NCBI RefSeq assembly: GCF_002283555.1
Contig: NZ_MVOI01000011.1
Span: 62,001-126,000 of the forward strand
Direction: 5' to 3'
Source of the DNA: Rubrivirga sp. SAORIC476
GTDB lineage: Bacteria; Bacteroidota; Rhodothermia; Rhodothermales; Rubricoccaceae
Length of the DNA stretch: 64,000 nt
Shown here: positions 35,045-44,039 of the stretch, piece after piece
How positions within the stretch are numbered: the stretch's first letter is position 1
How the letters are laid out: the number at the start of each line of letters is the position of its first letter
Notes under the pieces: generated by a model
Databases searched by the model: none
The model's input: only the letters and a program-made list of their open reading frames with translations
What the model was told of the DNA's origin: nothing
Translations under genes and position numbers: made by a program

Positions 35045-36199
35045 TCAGCCCGCCACCGGCCACCCGTCCCCGGCGTCGAGCCGCACCGCGACGGTGCCCC
35101 GCAACAGCCCCTCCAGGTCACGTCCGACAAAGTCGTACCGCCAGCCCGGGAAGGCGTCCGCGACCGCATCCGGCCCCGCCTCGACGATGGCAGCGAGTTG
35201 GGCCTTGGTGGCGACGAGCGCCGAGTCGATGTCCTCCCGCTCGCACCGCCCGGCCAGGAAGCCCTGGGCGACCAGCAGGCGCGCGGCGCGCTTCTCGTCC
35301 TCCGGCCCCGGCCGACCGCGGCGCTGGACGCGCTCCGGCTCCGCCTCGGCGCCCGCCTGGACGGCGTCGAGGAGACCGTCGGCGTAGCGGGCGACCTGGC
35401 GGTCGGTGAGGCGGAGTCGACGCAAATCGTCCGCAGTCTCCGGCATCCGGTCGGCGATGGCCGCCAGGGCCTCGTCTGGCAGCACCATGCGGCGTGTCCG
35501 GTCCAGGTCCCGCGCCTCCACCTCGCGCCACGCGGCGACGGCCCGAAGCACGGCGCGCTGGCGGCCCGACATGCGCCCGATGCCGCGCACCTTGAGGCGG
35601 TCGACGGCGTCGTTCGGGTCGGACTCCTCGAACAGCGAGGGATCATTGTAGCGCTCCATCTCGGCGTCCACCCACTCGGCGCGCCCCCGCGCCTGGGCCT
35701 CGTCGCGGAGCTTCTGGTACACGTCGAGGAGGTAGCGCACGTCGTCCTCGGCGTAGCGCGCCTGCGAATCCGTGAGCGGGCGCTTGAGCCAGTTGGACCG
35801 TGTCTCCCCCTTGTCGAGGCGGATCCCGACGGCCCACTCGACGAGATCCTGCAGCGACGCCGTCGCGGTCTGCCCAACGAGCCCGGCCGCGCGCTGCGTG
35901 TCGAACGAGTTCACCGGCAGCGTGCCCGTCGCCCGCGCGAGGATCTGGAGATCCTGGGTCGCGTCGTGGAGCACCTTCACCACAGAGGGGTCCGCGAGCA
36001 CCTCACCGAGCGCGCCCATCTGCCCCTCCAACGCGATCGTATCGATCAGATGGACGTCGTCCCCCCCGAGGCCGACCTGGATGAGGCCGAGGCCGGGGTA
36101 GTAGCTCCGCTCCCAGACGAACTCGGTGTCGAGGGCGACAGCGGGGAGCGTCCGGGCTCGGTCGCAGAGGGCTTCCAGTCGGTCGGTCGTGTCGATCAT
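35045..36199 (-). CDS. rnd: Ribonuclease D
   Basis: 384 residues from the ATG at 36199. The DEDD exonuclease residues are seen: Asp24 and Glu26 in ALDTEF, HDATQDLQIL, and YAEDDVRYLLDVY. One HRDC helical domain follows (residues about 205-280, MSGRQRAVLRAVAAWRE) and probably a second, weaker one. RNase D trims the 3' end of tRNA and other stable RNAs. The gene starts 2 bp after the redoxin gene's stop, so it is read with the two thioredoxin-fold genes. Confidence 0.92.
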   Translation of the reverse strand: MIDTTDRLEALCDRARTLPAVALDTEFVWERSYYPGLGLIQVGLGGDDVHLIDTIALEGQMGALGEVLADPSVVKVLHDATQDLQILARATGTLPVNSFDTQRAAGLVGQTATASLQDLVEWAVGIRLDKGETRSNWLKRPLTDSQARYAEDDVRYLLDVYQKLRDEAQARGRAEWVDAEMERYNDPSLFEESDPNDAVDRLKVRGIGRMSGRQRAVLRAVAAWREVEARDLDRTRRMVLPDEALAAIADRMPETADDLRRLRLTDRQVARYADGLLDAVQAGAEAEPERVQRRGRPGPEDEKRAARLLVAQGFLAGRCEREDIDSALVATKAQLAAIVEAGPDAVADAFPGWRYDFVGRDLEGLLRGTVAVRLDAGDGWPVAG

Positions 36200-36201
36200 G
36201 C

Positions 36202-36792
36202 TCAGTCGGTCGTCTGCTTGAGGGCGCACCCGAAGGCCTGGGTGCGCTGGACCTCGATGGGCAACCCGGCGACACTCTGGTCCATCGCCTGCGCGAGGTA
36301 GGGCACCCGGACGCGGTCCGCCGAGGCGGGGCTGTCGTCCAGCGTCCCGTCGTAGCGCAGCACGCGGCCGGCGTCGAAAAAGAACACGTGGGGCGCGCTG
36401 GTCGCCCCGAAGGCGCTCGCCAGCGCGCCGCTGGGGTCGGCGAGGTACGGCATCACCAGCCCCGCACCGGTGGCGTACTCGCGCGACGCCGTCGCCGACT
36501 CACGGTCCGACTGTGCCGGGTCGTTCGCATTCACCAGCACGAACCCGATGCCCGCGGGCGTGTAGCGCTCCGCCAGATCGGCGAGGCGGGGCGCGTAGCG
36601 GTCGGTCCACGGGCAGGCGTTGCTCCAGAACACGACCACGAGGCCCGCCGCGCCCGCCGAGGCGGACAGGGTCGTCTGGGAGCCGTCGGCGGAGGCCAGC
36701 GCGGCGTCGGCCATGGGGAGCGCGTCGCCGTAGGTGATGCCCTGAGCGGACGCGCCCGAAGCCAGGAGGAGGACGAGGAGGAGTCGGAGCAT
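36202..36792 (-). CDS. Exported redoxin-like protein
   Basis: 196 residues with signal peptide (MLRLLLVLLLASGASAQ). A thioredoxin-fold domain carries FWSNACPWTDRYAP, in which only the first cysteine of CxxC remains, and a second cysteine sits near the end in FGCALKQ. This pair (CPxx early, GCxxK late) marks a redoxin subfamily distinct from disulfide reductases. A peroxiredoxin-like or carrier function is possible. Its start shares a base with the upstream TlpA stop (TGATG). Confidence 0.75.
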   Translation of the reverse strand: MLRLLLVLLLASGASAQGITYGDALPMADAALASADGSQTTLSASAGAAGLVVVFWSNACPWTDRYAPRLADLAERYTPAGIGFVLVNANDPAQSDRESATASREYATGAGLVMPYLADPSGALASAFGATSAPHVFFFDAGRVLRYDGTLDDSPASADRVRVPYLAQAMDQSVAGLPIEVQRTQAFGCALKQTTD

Positions 36793-37328
36793 CAGGAGGA
36801 GGAGCGGGCGGCGTCGACGGAGGCGGCCAGTTCGTCGTAGCTCATCTCCCCGACGTGCGTGTCCTGCACGATGCCGTCCCCGTCGAGAATCATGGTGATG
36901 GGGAGCGCGCCGCCCACCATGGGGTTGAGCTGTGACGTGAGGTCGCCGGGGCCGGTGTAGAGGTAGGACGGGTCGGTGACCTCGTGCTCGGCCAGGAACG
37001 CGCGAATGGCCGGGTACGCGCTCGCCTCCTGGATGGCCACGAACCGGACATGCACGTTCTGGTCGGCCATCTCCTCGTCGAAGCGCACGAACTCGGGGAA
37101 CTCGGTCCGGCACGGGCCGCACCACGTCGCCCAGAAGTTGAGCACCACCACGTCGGCCTCCATCGTCACCACGTCGTCGATGAGCGCTTCAGCGCTCACG
37201 ACCTCGACGATGGGCAGGTCGGCCCCGGGACCGTCCGCCGTCGCGGCGTCTGAAGGGGACGATTCGGGAACAGGATCGGACGCGCAGCCGACGGCGGCGA
37301 GAAGCGGGAGGAAGAGCAGGAGACGCAT
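36792..37328 (-). CDS. TlpA-family thiol-disulfide reductase lipoprotein
   Basis: 178 residues from the ATG at 37328, giving a lipoprotein signal ending LLAAVGC (Cys15). A short acidic linker leads to a thioredoxin fold with the redox site FWATWCGPC (Cys70, Cys73), the cis-proline region ALPITMILD and KxGxI-like DGIVQDTHVG. Proteins of this kind keep periplasmic cysteines reduced, for example for cytochrome c maturation. It heads a three-gene set with the redoxin and rnd. Confidence 0.9.
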   Translation of the reverse strand: MRLLLFLPLLAAVGCASDPVPESSPSDAATADGPGADLPIVEVVSAEALIDDVVTMEADVVVLNFWATWCGPCRTEFPEFVRFDEEMADQNVHVRFVAIQEASAYPAIRAFLAEHEVTDPSYLYTGPGDLTSQLNPMVGGALPITMILDGDGIVQDTHVGEMSYDELAASVDAARSSS

Positions 37329-37380
37329 GGAGGACAGGCAGGCGGACGGGCACAACGCGCCGTCGCGACAGGAAGTGCCG

Positions 37381-38973
37381 TTAGCGAGCCGGGATTCGCT
37401 GGATGGGCACACGGTCCTCGGCGAGCGCGCCGGCCAGCACCCCCCACGCGACGAGGCCGTCGTCGGAGCGGGGCTCCAGAAGCATCACCACGAGGCGCCC
37501 CAGTTGCTGGTCCACCGGGACGATCAGGCCCGCCCCGGACACGCCGGCGGGGGCCTCCTCCCAGGTCCCGAACACCTCTTGCATCCGCACGTCCTGGAAC
37601 GCGCGCGCGGCCGTGCGGACACTGTCGACTCGGAAGCGCTGCGCCCCCGCTTCGGGAAAACGACCCGGTCGGTACTGGATGCCGTGCCCGTCGAGCAGCG
37701 GCGCGACCGTGTCGGCGACCTCGCTCGAAACCAGGTAGGCCGTCGGCGCCGTGACGGTTTCCGACGGCGCGAAGCGAACGTAGGCGGGCATTGTCTCGGG
37801 CGTGCGCACGTCGCGGCGCTGGTACATCGGCGATCCGGTGACAGGGTGCGCGAGCGTGTCGACGGCGCCGAGCAGGATCTCGACCGGCTCCGGCAGCGCC
37901 TCCCAGGTCGCGCGGACGGCGACCGTCTGCCCCATCACTCGCTCCGCGTCCGCCTCGGCCACCCGCTGGCGGACGTGGGTCGCCTCCGCCCAGACCCGGT
38001 CCACGATCTCCTCCACGAACCGCCGCGACACGGCCACGCGCTCGCCGTAGGACGCATAGCTGTACGACTCCGACAGGATCCCGTAGCGCCCCCGCACGCC
38101 GACGTAGTTGGAGGAATAGCGGGGCTGGGGGCTGTACGAGTACCAGCCCCGCGGCGCGGTCGTCTCCTCCCCGAACGCGCCCGGCACGTTGCCGTAGTGG
38201 TACGTCGCGAAGTCGTCGGATGCCAGGATCGCGTCCGAGATCGACGGCAGCCAGCGATCCCACAGGTCGGCGTCGAGCCCCGCGGGCGTGTTGGGCGAGA
38301 GGCCGGGCGCATACGTCAGGTGATAGCCCATGAACGTCCCGTTGGTCGTGTGAAGGTCGACCACCACGTGCGGGTCCGCGTCGCGGATCAGACCGACCAG
38401 CGCACGCGCCTCGGGCGAGGCGAGCTTCATAAAGTCGCGATTCAGGTCGAGGCCGTCGGCGTTGGGACGCTGTCCCATCCCCTCCACCGGACCGAGTTGG
38501 TACGGACGGTTGTCGTAGCCGACACGCTCGTTGCCGTCCGCGTTGTAGATGGGCGCGACCATCAGGACCAGCGAGTCGGGCCACGCTGCGTGCGCGCCAG
38601 CGGACACGTCGCGGAGCAGTTCGAGCATGGCGTCCTTGCCGTCAGTCTCGCCCGCGTGGATGGTGGCGAAGACGAGCACGCGCGTCTTGCCCGTCGCGCG
38701 GACGGCCTCGGCCGTGGCCGCCTCGGCGCCCCAGACGACGAGCGGGAGGTCGCGCCCCTCGACCGTCCGCCCGAACGTACCGAGGCGGAGGTCGCTGTCG
38801 GCCGCGACGAGCGCCAGCACCTCGCGCACCTGGTCGTAGGTGGCTGTGCAGCTGTAGTCGCACGCCTCGGCGGGTGTCACCAGGCCGGGCGACGCGGACA
38901 CCGAGGCGGGCGGGGCGACGGAGGCGCAGCCCGCCGCGACGGCTGCCAACAGTGGGAGGACGAGTCGGGTCAC
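37381..38973 (-). CDS. M14 zinc carboxypeptidase lipoprotein
   Basis: 530 residues. The start is a GTG at 38973 that overlaps the upstream transporter's TGA (GTGA); no ATG precedes the lipoprotein signal (VTRLVLPLLAAVAAGC, Cys16). The peptidase domain shows the zinc pair HAGETDG (His106, Glu109), LDLNRDFMK and the third ligand in VDLHTTNG, followed by a beta-rich C-terminal part. It removes C-terminal amino acids from peptides outside the inner membrane. Coupling to an amino-acid-type transporter suggests release and uptake of amino acids. Confidence 0.88.
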   Translation of the reverse strand: MTRLVLPLLAAVAAGCASVAPPASVSASPGLVTPAEACDYSCTATYDQVREVLALVAADSDLRLGTFGRTVEGRDLPLVVWGAEAATAEAVRATGKTRVLVFATIHAGETDGKDAMLELLRDVSAGAHAAWPDSLVLMVAPIYNADGNERVGYDNRPYQLGPVEGMGQRPNADGLDLNRDFMKLASPEARALVGLIRDADPHVVVDLHTTNGTFMGYHLTYAPGLSPNTPAGLDADLWDRWLPSISDAILASDDFATYHYGNVPGAFGEETTAPRGWYSYSPQPRYSSNYVGVRGRYGILSESYSYASYGERVAVSRRFVEEIVDRVWAEATHVRQRVAEADAERVMGQTVAVRATWEALPEPVEILLGAVDTLAHPVTGSPMYQRRDVRTPETMPAYVRFAPSETVTAPTAYLVSSEVADTVAPLLDGHGIQYRPGRFPEAGAQRFRVDSVRTAARAFQDVRMQEVFGTWEEAPAGVSGAGLIVPVDQQLGRLVVMLLEPRSDDGLVAWGVLAGALAEDRVPIQRIPAR

Positions 38974-40478
38974 GAGGGGTCGGAGGGGACGAGACGGCGG
39001 ACCATCCACGAGTTGAGGGCGAAGAACGCGCCGAGCGCGAGGCCCCACTGCACGAGGCACGACATGGCGCTGTACGGCTCCAGCGGGTCCCACCAGCGGC
39101 TCGTGAAGTCGGTCGTCGTGGCGAGATACAGCCACCAGCCCAGCAGCACGACGGCCTGGAACGGGATCGCCACCTTCATCCAGGCGCTCCAGAGGCGCGG
39201 CAGCGCCCAGTCGGTCTCGGTCGCGATCTCCTCCCGGAGCCGATCGGCCCCGTAGCGGATCACGGCGTACGCGATGAACGCGCCCGACAGCATCAGCGCG
39301 ACGCCCCAGACGAAGTCCTGGTTGCCGAAGAAGCGGTCCGACAGCGCGCTCGGCACGCCCACCAGGAACGCCACGACGCCGACGCCGACGACCGCCTTGG
39401 TGCGCGGTGCCCCCAGGTCGACCACCACGCGGGTGGACAGTTCGATCATCGAGATCAGGCTGGAGAGCGCAGCGAAGGTGAGCGCGAGGAAGAACAGTAC
39501 CGCGAGCGGGGCCCCCAGCGGCATCTCCGCGAACAGCGCGGGCATCCAGATGAACGTGAGGCCCGTGCCGCGCTCGCCGCTGGTCCGCATCACGTCCAGC
39601 ACCTCCGGCTGGCTCATCTGTGGCCCCAGCACGGCGAAGGCGATGCCGAAGATCATGATGCCTGCCAGCAGCGATACCACGTTGTTGCCGACGCCCGTCA
39701 GCACCGCGTTGCGGACGACGCCGTCCTCCTTGCGCATATAGGCGGCGTAGGTCAGGATCAGGCCCCAGCCCGCGCCCGTGTCCCAGGCGTTCTGCGTGAG
39801 CGCCTCCAGCCACGTCGAGGGCGCCGCGAGCGTGCCCCAGTCGGGCGTGAACAGGTAGGCGATGCCCGCACCTGCGCCCGGCAGCGTCACCGCTCGGACC
39901 ACGGCCACCACCACGATGGCGAGCAACGTCGGCACCAGGATCTTGTTGGCCTTCTCGATGGTGCCCACGCCGCCGCGGACGGCCAGCACGCCCAGCCCCA
40001 TCATCGCGGCGTGCAGCACGATCGGCCAGGGCGACGCCTGGAACGCCTGCCATGCCGCGAGTGAGGACTCGCTCGTCACGGGCAGCCCCGAGGCCAGCGA
40101 GGTGGCCATGAAGTAGGCGCACCAGCCCGCCACCACGCTGTAGTAGCACATGATGGCCGCCGCCACGAACGCCACGAACGCCCCCAGCCACGCCACCTTC
40201 GGCCCGGCCAGCTTCGCGAACGTGCCCACGACTCCCATCCGCCCGCGCTGCCCGAGCGCGTACTCGGCGATGATGAGCGGGATGCTCCACACCAGCAGGA
40301 AGACCAGCCACGCGACCAGGAACGCCCCGGCCCCGCCGTCCCCCGCGTTCGACGCCGCGATCCGCGGGAAGCGCCAGATGTTGCCTGTGCCGACGGCGAT
40401 GCCGAGCACGCTCAGGATGAGGCCCCAGCGGGACGTGAAGCGGGCGGACGAGGAGGCGTCGGCGGTCGGAGAAGCCAT
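38970..40478 (-). CDS. Sodium-dependent neurotransmitter-type (NSS) transporter
   Basis: 502 residues with about eleven or twelve membrane helices. The first helix carries the family motif VGTGNIWRFP, whose unwound region binds sodium and substrate, and AGAFLVAWLVFL follows. Bacterial members such as LeuT import amino acids with sodium, which fits a marine cell. The exact substrate is unknown. The downstream M14 carboxypeptidase gene overlaps its stop by 4 bp. Confidence 0.92.
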   Translation of the reverse strand: MASPTADASSSARFTSRWGLILSVLGIAVGTGNIWRFPRIAASNAGDGGAGAFLVAWLVFLLVWSIPLIIAEYALGQRGRMGVVGTFAKLAGPKVAWLGAFVAFVAAAIMCYYSVVAGWCAYFMATSLASGLPVTSESSLAAWQAFQASPWPIVLHAAMMGLGVLAVRGGVGTIEKANKILVPTLLAIVVVAVVRAVTLPGAGAGIAYLFTPDWGTLAAPSTWLEALTQNAWDTGAGWGLILTYAAYMRKEDGVVRNAVLTGVGNNVVSLLAGIMIFGIAFAVLGPQMSQPEVLDVMRTSGERGTGLTFIWMPALFAEMPLGAPLAVLFFLALTFAALSSLISMIELSTRVVVDLGAPRTKAVVGVGVVAFLVGVPSALSDRFFGNQDFVWGVALMLSGAFIAYAVIRYGADRLREEIATETDWALPRLWSAWMKVAIPFQAVVLLGWWLYLATTTDFTSRWWDPLEPYSAMSCLVQWGLALGAFFALNSWMVRRLVPSDPS

Positions 40479-40580
40479 GCGGGATCGGAGGTCAGCGGGC
40501 GGAATGGTCGGGGTCTGGGAGCCGTCGCAGCCTGGGCCCCGTCGCGGATCTCCGCCTGCGCTCGGTCCCGTCAGGGAGGG

Positions 40581-41615
40581 CTAGAGTTGGTCCAAACTCG
40601 TCCATCCGCCGGACGACGGCGCCTCACCGGATGACGAAGGCGGGGTGTCGGCCGCCGCCTCATTCGAGGGGAGCATCGGGCGAGCGAAGAGCGCCGCCGG
40701 GATCGCGGTCGGGTCTGCGGCCTCCGTCGCCGCGTGCACAGGCGTCGCACCGGCCACCGGCTCGGCGGGAGCCGCCGCCTGCGAGCGGGACTCGACCGGG
40801 ACCGGCGTCGCCGCCTCGGGTGCCGACAGGGAGGGCGCCGAGGCGACCTGCCCGTCGCCCGACCCGAACACGTACCCGGAGATCTCCTCGGCTGCCGCCG
40901 TGTAGTCGACCGCCCCGCGGGTCGTGTGGCGCGAGTCGAACACCGTCCGCCCGTCGCGGCTGGCGACGGCGAGCGACGAGGAGGTCCGGATGGCGGTCGA
41001 GAGGACGGCGTCGCCGTACTTGGCCCGGAGGTACTCGGCGTAGCGCGCGTGCCGGTTGAGGCGCGCGTCGACCTGCGTGAGGAGGAAGCGCGGCGGCGCG
41101 AGACGCGGGTTGAGCTTGTCCTGCACGAGGCCCGCCGTCTGCCACGTCTGCTCGGCGCCCACCACCGGCTGGTATTCCGGCGTGACCGGGATCACCACGT
41201 GGTCGGACGCGACGAGCGCGTTCATGGTGTAGACCGACAGGGCCGCCGCCGTGTCGAGCAGGAGCAGGTCGTAGTCGTGACCGGCTCGCACCGTCTCACG
41301 GAGCCACAGCACGTCGGTCGGGCGCGTCAGGCGGCGCAGCGAGCGCGTGAGCGCCATCGAGGACCCGATCAGATCGAAGCCGCTCACGGAGTGGACGGGG
41401 AACGACCGGAGGTCCGCCTCGCCGTCCAAGAGGCCCAGCGCGGAGTGCTCCGGCGGGGGCTCCGGCGCTCCCAGCATGCGGGTCAGAAAGCCCTGCGGGT
41501 CGAGGTCGACCACGAGGACGCGCTTCCCCTGCCGCCCCAGCGCGGCGGCCAGGTGGATCGAGGTGGTGGTCTTCCCGGTCCCCCCCTTGTGATTGCAGAC
41601 TGTCAGAACAGGCAC
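40581..41615 (-). CDS. ParA-family ATPase with low-complexity tail
   Basis: 344 residues. The deviant Walker A KGGTGKTT lies near residue 10 of MPVLTVCNHKGG, Walker A' follows in VLVVDLDPQGFL and Walker B in LLLLDTAAAL. These ATPases dimerise on ATP and DNA to move plasmids, chromosomes or protein complexes. The last about 95 residues are Pro/Ala/Ser-rich and disordered-looking, an unusual extension. There is no parB or parS-like neighbour, so cargo other than the chromosome is possible. It is divergent from the Lnt-like gene. Confidence 0.85.
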   Translation of the reverse strand: MPVLTVCNHKGGTGKTTTSIHLAAALGRQGKRVLVVDLDPQGFLTRMLGAPEPPPEHSALGLLDGEADLRSFPVHSVSGFDLIGSSMALTRSLRRLTRPTDVLWLRETVRAGHDYDLLLLDTAAALSVYTMNALVASDHVVIPVTPEYQPVVGAEQTWQTAGLVQDKLNPRLAPPRFLLTQVDARLNRHARYAEYLRAKYGDAVLSTAIRTSSSLAVASRDGRTVFDSRHTTRGAVDYTAAAEEISGYVFGSGDGQVASAPSLSAPEAATPVPVESRSQAAAPAEPVAGATPVHAATEAADPTAIPAALFARPMLPSNEAAADTPPSSSGEAPSSGGWTSLDQL

Positions 41616-41637
41616 ATGAGCCGTGGCGAGCGAGGCG

Positions 41638-41645
41638 CCAAGATA
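41638..41645 (-). promoter_or_regulatory. Promoter-like TATCTTGG upstream of parA
   Basis: The box ends 22 nt before the parA ATG, the same distance as at the symporter, adk and surE genes. No clear TTG lies at the -33 distance. It sits in the 169-bp divergent gap shared with the Lnt-like gene. Confidence 0.35.
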
Positions 41646-41784
41646 GACCGGTGTTCGGGAAGTGGCGACCGACGGCGCCGGGCCGGCTGGGGGATGCCCC
41701 GAGGTGTATGGGAGGGGCTCTCACGAGCACTGGTTAAGGCACCACGCATTCGCCCGATACCCAACCAGCCCCCACCCCGGTTCG

Positions 41785-43416
41785 ATGGTCTCTAACAAGC
41801 CTCAGCACCCCCCCTTCAGCTCGTTTGGCTGGTCGCTCTCGGGGGCGCTGCTGATCGCGCTCAGCCTGCCGCCGCTCGGCGTATACCCTCTCGCCTGGGT
41901 GGGTCTGGTTCCGCTGATCGCGCGCTGGGCCCTCCGCCGCCCCTCGCTGGACTACGTCCGCGAGCTGTACGCGCTCCTGCTGACCACGAGTTGCTGCGTC
42001 GGCTTCTGGCTCCTCTTCAACCCGAGCGCGTCGACGGCCGCCCTGGGCGGGATCACGCTGTTCCTCGTGCCGATCCCCCTCGTGGTGGCCTTCGCCATCT
42101 CCGGCGTCGTGCGCGAGCGCCTGGGCCTGATCGCCGGGCTGTTCGCCCTCGCGCTCAACATCCTCGCGGCCGAGTTTGTGACGCTCGCCCTGGGCGTCTC
42201 CATCCCGTGGCTGGTGCTCGGCTACACGCAGGCCGACGCCGTGGAGTTCATTCAGATGGCCGACATCGGCGGCGTGCTGCTGCTGAGCCTCTGGGTGCTG
42301 CTCCTCAACTTCACCGCCTTCCTCGCGCTACCCCGGTCCGACAAGCCCGGCGATCGCTACGGCGAACGGGGCGTGTCGATGGCCATCTTTACGGCGCTCG
42401 TCGCGATTCCCGTCGCGTACGGCGGCATCCGGACCGCGCAGGCCGACGTGCCGGCGGCCTTCACGCGCGTCGGCATCGTGCAGCCCGGCGTCTCCCCGAT
42501 GGACTGGGACCGCCAGTCGCCCACAGTCAAGATCGACGACCTCGCGTCACAGTCCGACGACCTCCTCCAGGCCTCAGCCCGGGGCTCCTCGGCGCCGGAC
42601 TCGACGACCAACGGACGAGCCGTGGCAGAGAACCCCTCGGAGATCCATCTCCTGATCTGGCCCCAGACGTCGCTCCCGTTCATGGGCACCAACGAGGGTG
42701 AGGCGCAGCTCTACGACCGACTCCAGCGGTGGACCTCCCAGCGGGGCATCATGCTGCTGGCCGGTGCCGAGACCGCACCCAAGGGCCTGGAGCGCAGCTA
42801 CCGCCCGCCGCGTCCCGGCGAGCTGGCCAACTCGGCGGTGCTGTTCCAGCCCGGCGAGGAGATCGTCCGCTACGACCAGATGCGGTCGGTCCCGTTCGCG
42901 GATCGCAAGGCCGCCCAGGGCACCGACCGGGTGCTGTTCCACGCCGACGGTGCGGACATCGCGACGGCGGTGGGCTTCGAGTCCGTCTTCGGCAACCACA
43001 TCCGGCAGTTCACTCGCGACGGGGCGGACCTCATCGTGGTCCTCTCGCGCAACGACCTCTGGGGACGCTCGGCGGGGCTCTACCAGCACCTCCAGTTCAC
43101 GCGACTCCGCGCCATCGAGTCGCGGCGCTCCGTCGTCATCTCGACCGTCGGCGGCATCTCCGCGCTGATCAGCCCGACCGGCGAGATCGACGAGATCGCC
43201 GGGTGGCGAGACAGCGAGACGCGCTCGGTGCAGGTCCCGACCTACCGCGGCCAGACGTTCTACGTCCGCCACGGCGACTGGATCGGCCGCTGGGCGTTCG
43301 GCTTCGCGCTGCTGTTCAACATCGCAGCGATCGGCCTGAGCATCTTCGCCCCGGAGCTCGTCGGGACGAAGCGGATCCAGGCGAAGCGGATGGTGCGCCG
43401 CCCCTCGATGGTGTAG
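41785..43416 (+). CDS. Apolipoprotein N-acyltransferase (Lnt)-like protein lacking the catalytic triad
   Basis: 543 residues from the ATG at 41785, with about six membrane helices in the first 210 residues, a nitrilase-like periplasmic domain (about 228-510) and a last membrane helix, exactly the Lnt layout. Lnt moves an acyl chain to the N-terminus of lipoproteins using Glu, Lys and Cys. Here all three are replaced: WPQTSLP (Gln294 for Glu), YDQMRSVPF (Gln365 for Lys) and AVGFESVF (Gly397 for Cys). Surrounding motifs (NDLWGRS, YQHLQFTRLRAIE) are well kept, so the protein is under selection but probably not an acyltransferase. It heads the plus-strand gene block. Confidence 0.85.
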   Translation: MVSNKPQHPPFSSFGWSLSGALLIALSLPPLGVYPLAWVGLVPLIARWALRRPSLDYVRELYALLLTTSCCVGFWLLFNPSASTAALGGITLFLVPIPLVVAFAISGVVRERLGLIAGLFALALNILAAEFVTLALGVSIPWLVLGYTQADAVEFIQMADIGGVLLLSLWVLLLNFTAFLALPRSDKPGDRYGERGVSMAIFTALVAIPVAYGGIRTAQADVPAAFTRVGIVQPGVSPMDWDRQSPTVKIDDLASQSDDLLQASARGSSAPDSTTNGRAVAENPSEIHLLIWPQTSLPFMGTNEGEAQLYDRLQRWTSQRGIMLLAGAETAPKGLERSYRPPRPGELANSAVLFQPGEEIVRYDQMRSVPFADRKAAQGTDRVLFHADGADIATAVGFESVFGNHIRQFTRDGADLIVVLSRNDLWGRSAGLYQHLQFTRLRAIESRRSVVISTVGGISALISPTGEIDEIAGWRDSETRSVQVPTYRGQTFYVRHGDWIGRWAFGFALLFNIAAIGLSIFAPELVGTKRIQAKRMVRRPSMV

Positions 43417-43448
43417 CGCGAGCGATCTTCGGGCGTCCCCCCGCGCCC

Positions 43449-44036
43449 ATGCTCGCTCTCTCCGTCCCCCTCGTGCTCGCCTCGGCATCGCCGCGCCGCC
43501 GCGACCTCCTGGCCCGCCTCGGGCTGACGTTCGAGGTCCGCCCCAGCGACGCGGACGAGACGTGGCCCGAGGCCCTCGCGCCCGGCCCCGCTGCGGCGTC
43601 GGTGGCCCTCCGCAAGGCGCACGCCACCGACGCCGCCGAGGCCCTCATCCTGGCGGCCGACACGGTCGTGGTGTACGAGGGCGAGATCCTGGGCAAGCCC
43701 GCCGACGCCGACGAGGCGACCGCGACGCTGTCCCGACTGAGCGGCCAGACCCACGAGGTGGCCACCGGACTGGCGCTTCGCCTCGGGGATCGGCAGACGA
43801 CGGCCTTCGAGACGACGCGCGTGACGTTCGCGCCCCTCTCCCCCGCCGAGATCGCCGCCTACGTCGCCACGGGGTCTCCGATGGACAAGGCGGGCTCGTA
43901 CGGGATCCAGGACGATCTGGGGGCCGTCTTCGTAGACCGCATCGAGGGCGACTACTTCAACGTGGTCGGGTTGCCGCTCCGGCGCCTCTACGCCACCCTG
44001 CGTGCCTTCGTCCCCGACCTCGTCTCGCTCTCCTGA
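43449..44036 (+). CDS. Maf family nucleotide pyrophosphatase
   Basis: 195 residues, normal Maf length, starting at the ATG at 43449. The signature LASASPRRRDLL lies near the N-terminus, followed by AADTVVVYEGEILGKP and SYGIQDDLGAVFVDRIEGDYFNVVGLP. Maf proteins hydrolyse nucleoside triphosphates, including modified ones, to monophosphates, and so keep them out of nucleic acids. It lies 32 bp after the Lnt-like gene. Confidence 0.92.
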   Translation: MLALSVPLVLASASPRRRDLLARLGLTFEVRPSDADETWPEALAPGPAAASVALRKAHATDAAEALILAADTVVVYEGEILGKPADADEATATLSRLSGQTHEVATGLALRLGDRQTTAFETTRVTFAPLSPAEIAAYVATGSPMDKAGSYGIQDDLGAVFVDRIEGDYFNVVGLPLRRLYATLRAFVPDLVSLS

Positions 44037-44039
44037 CGC

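Noticed and set aside
40581-41615. Chromosome partition locus parAB near the origin
   Set aside because: No parB, no parS-like palindromes and no dnaA or gidA/B neighbours.
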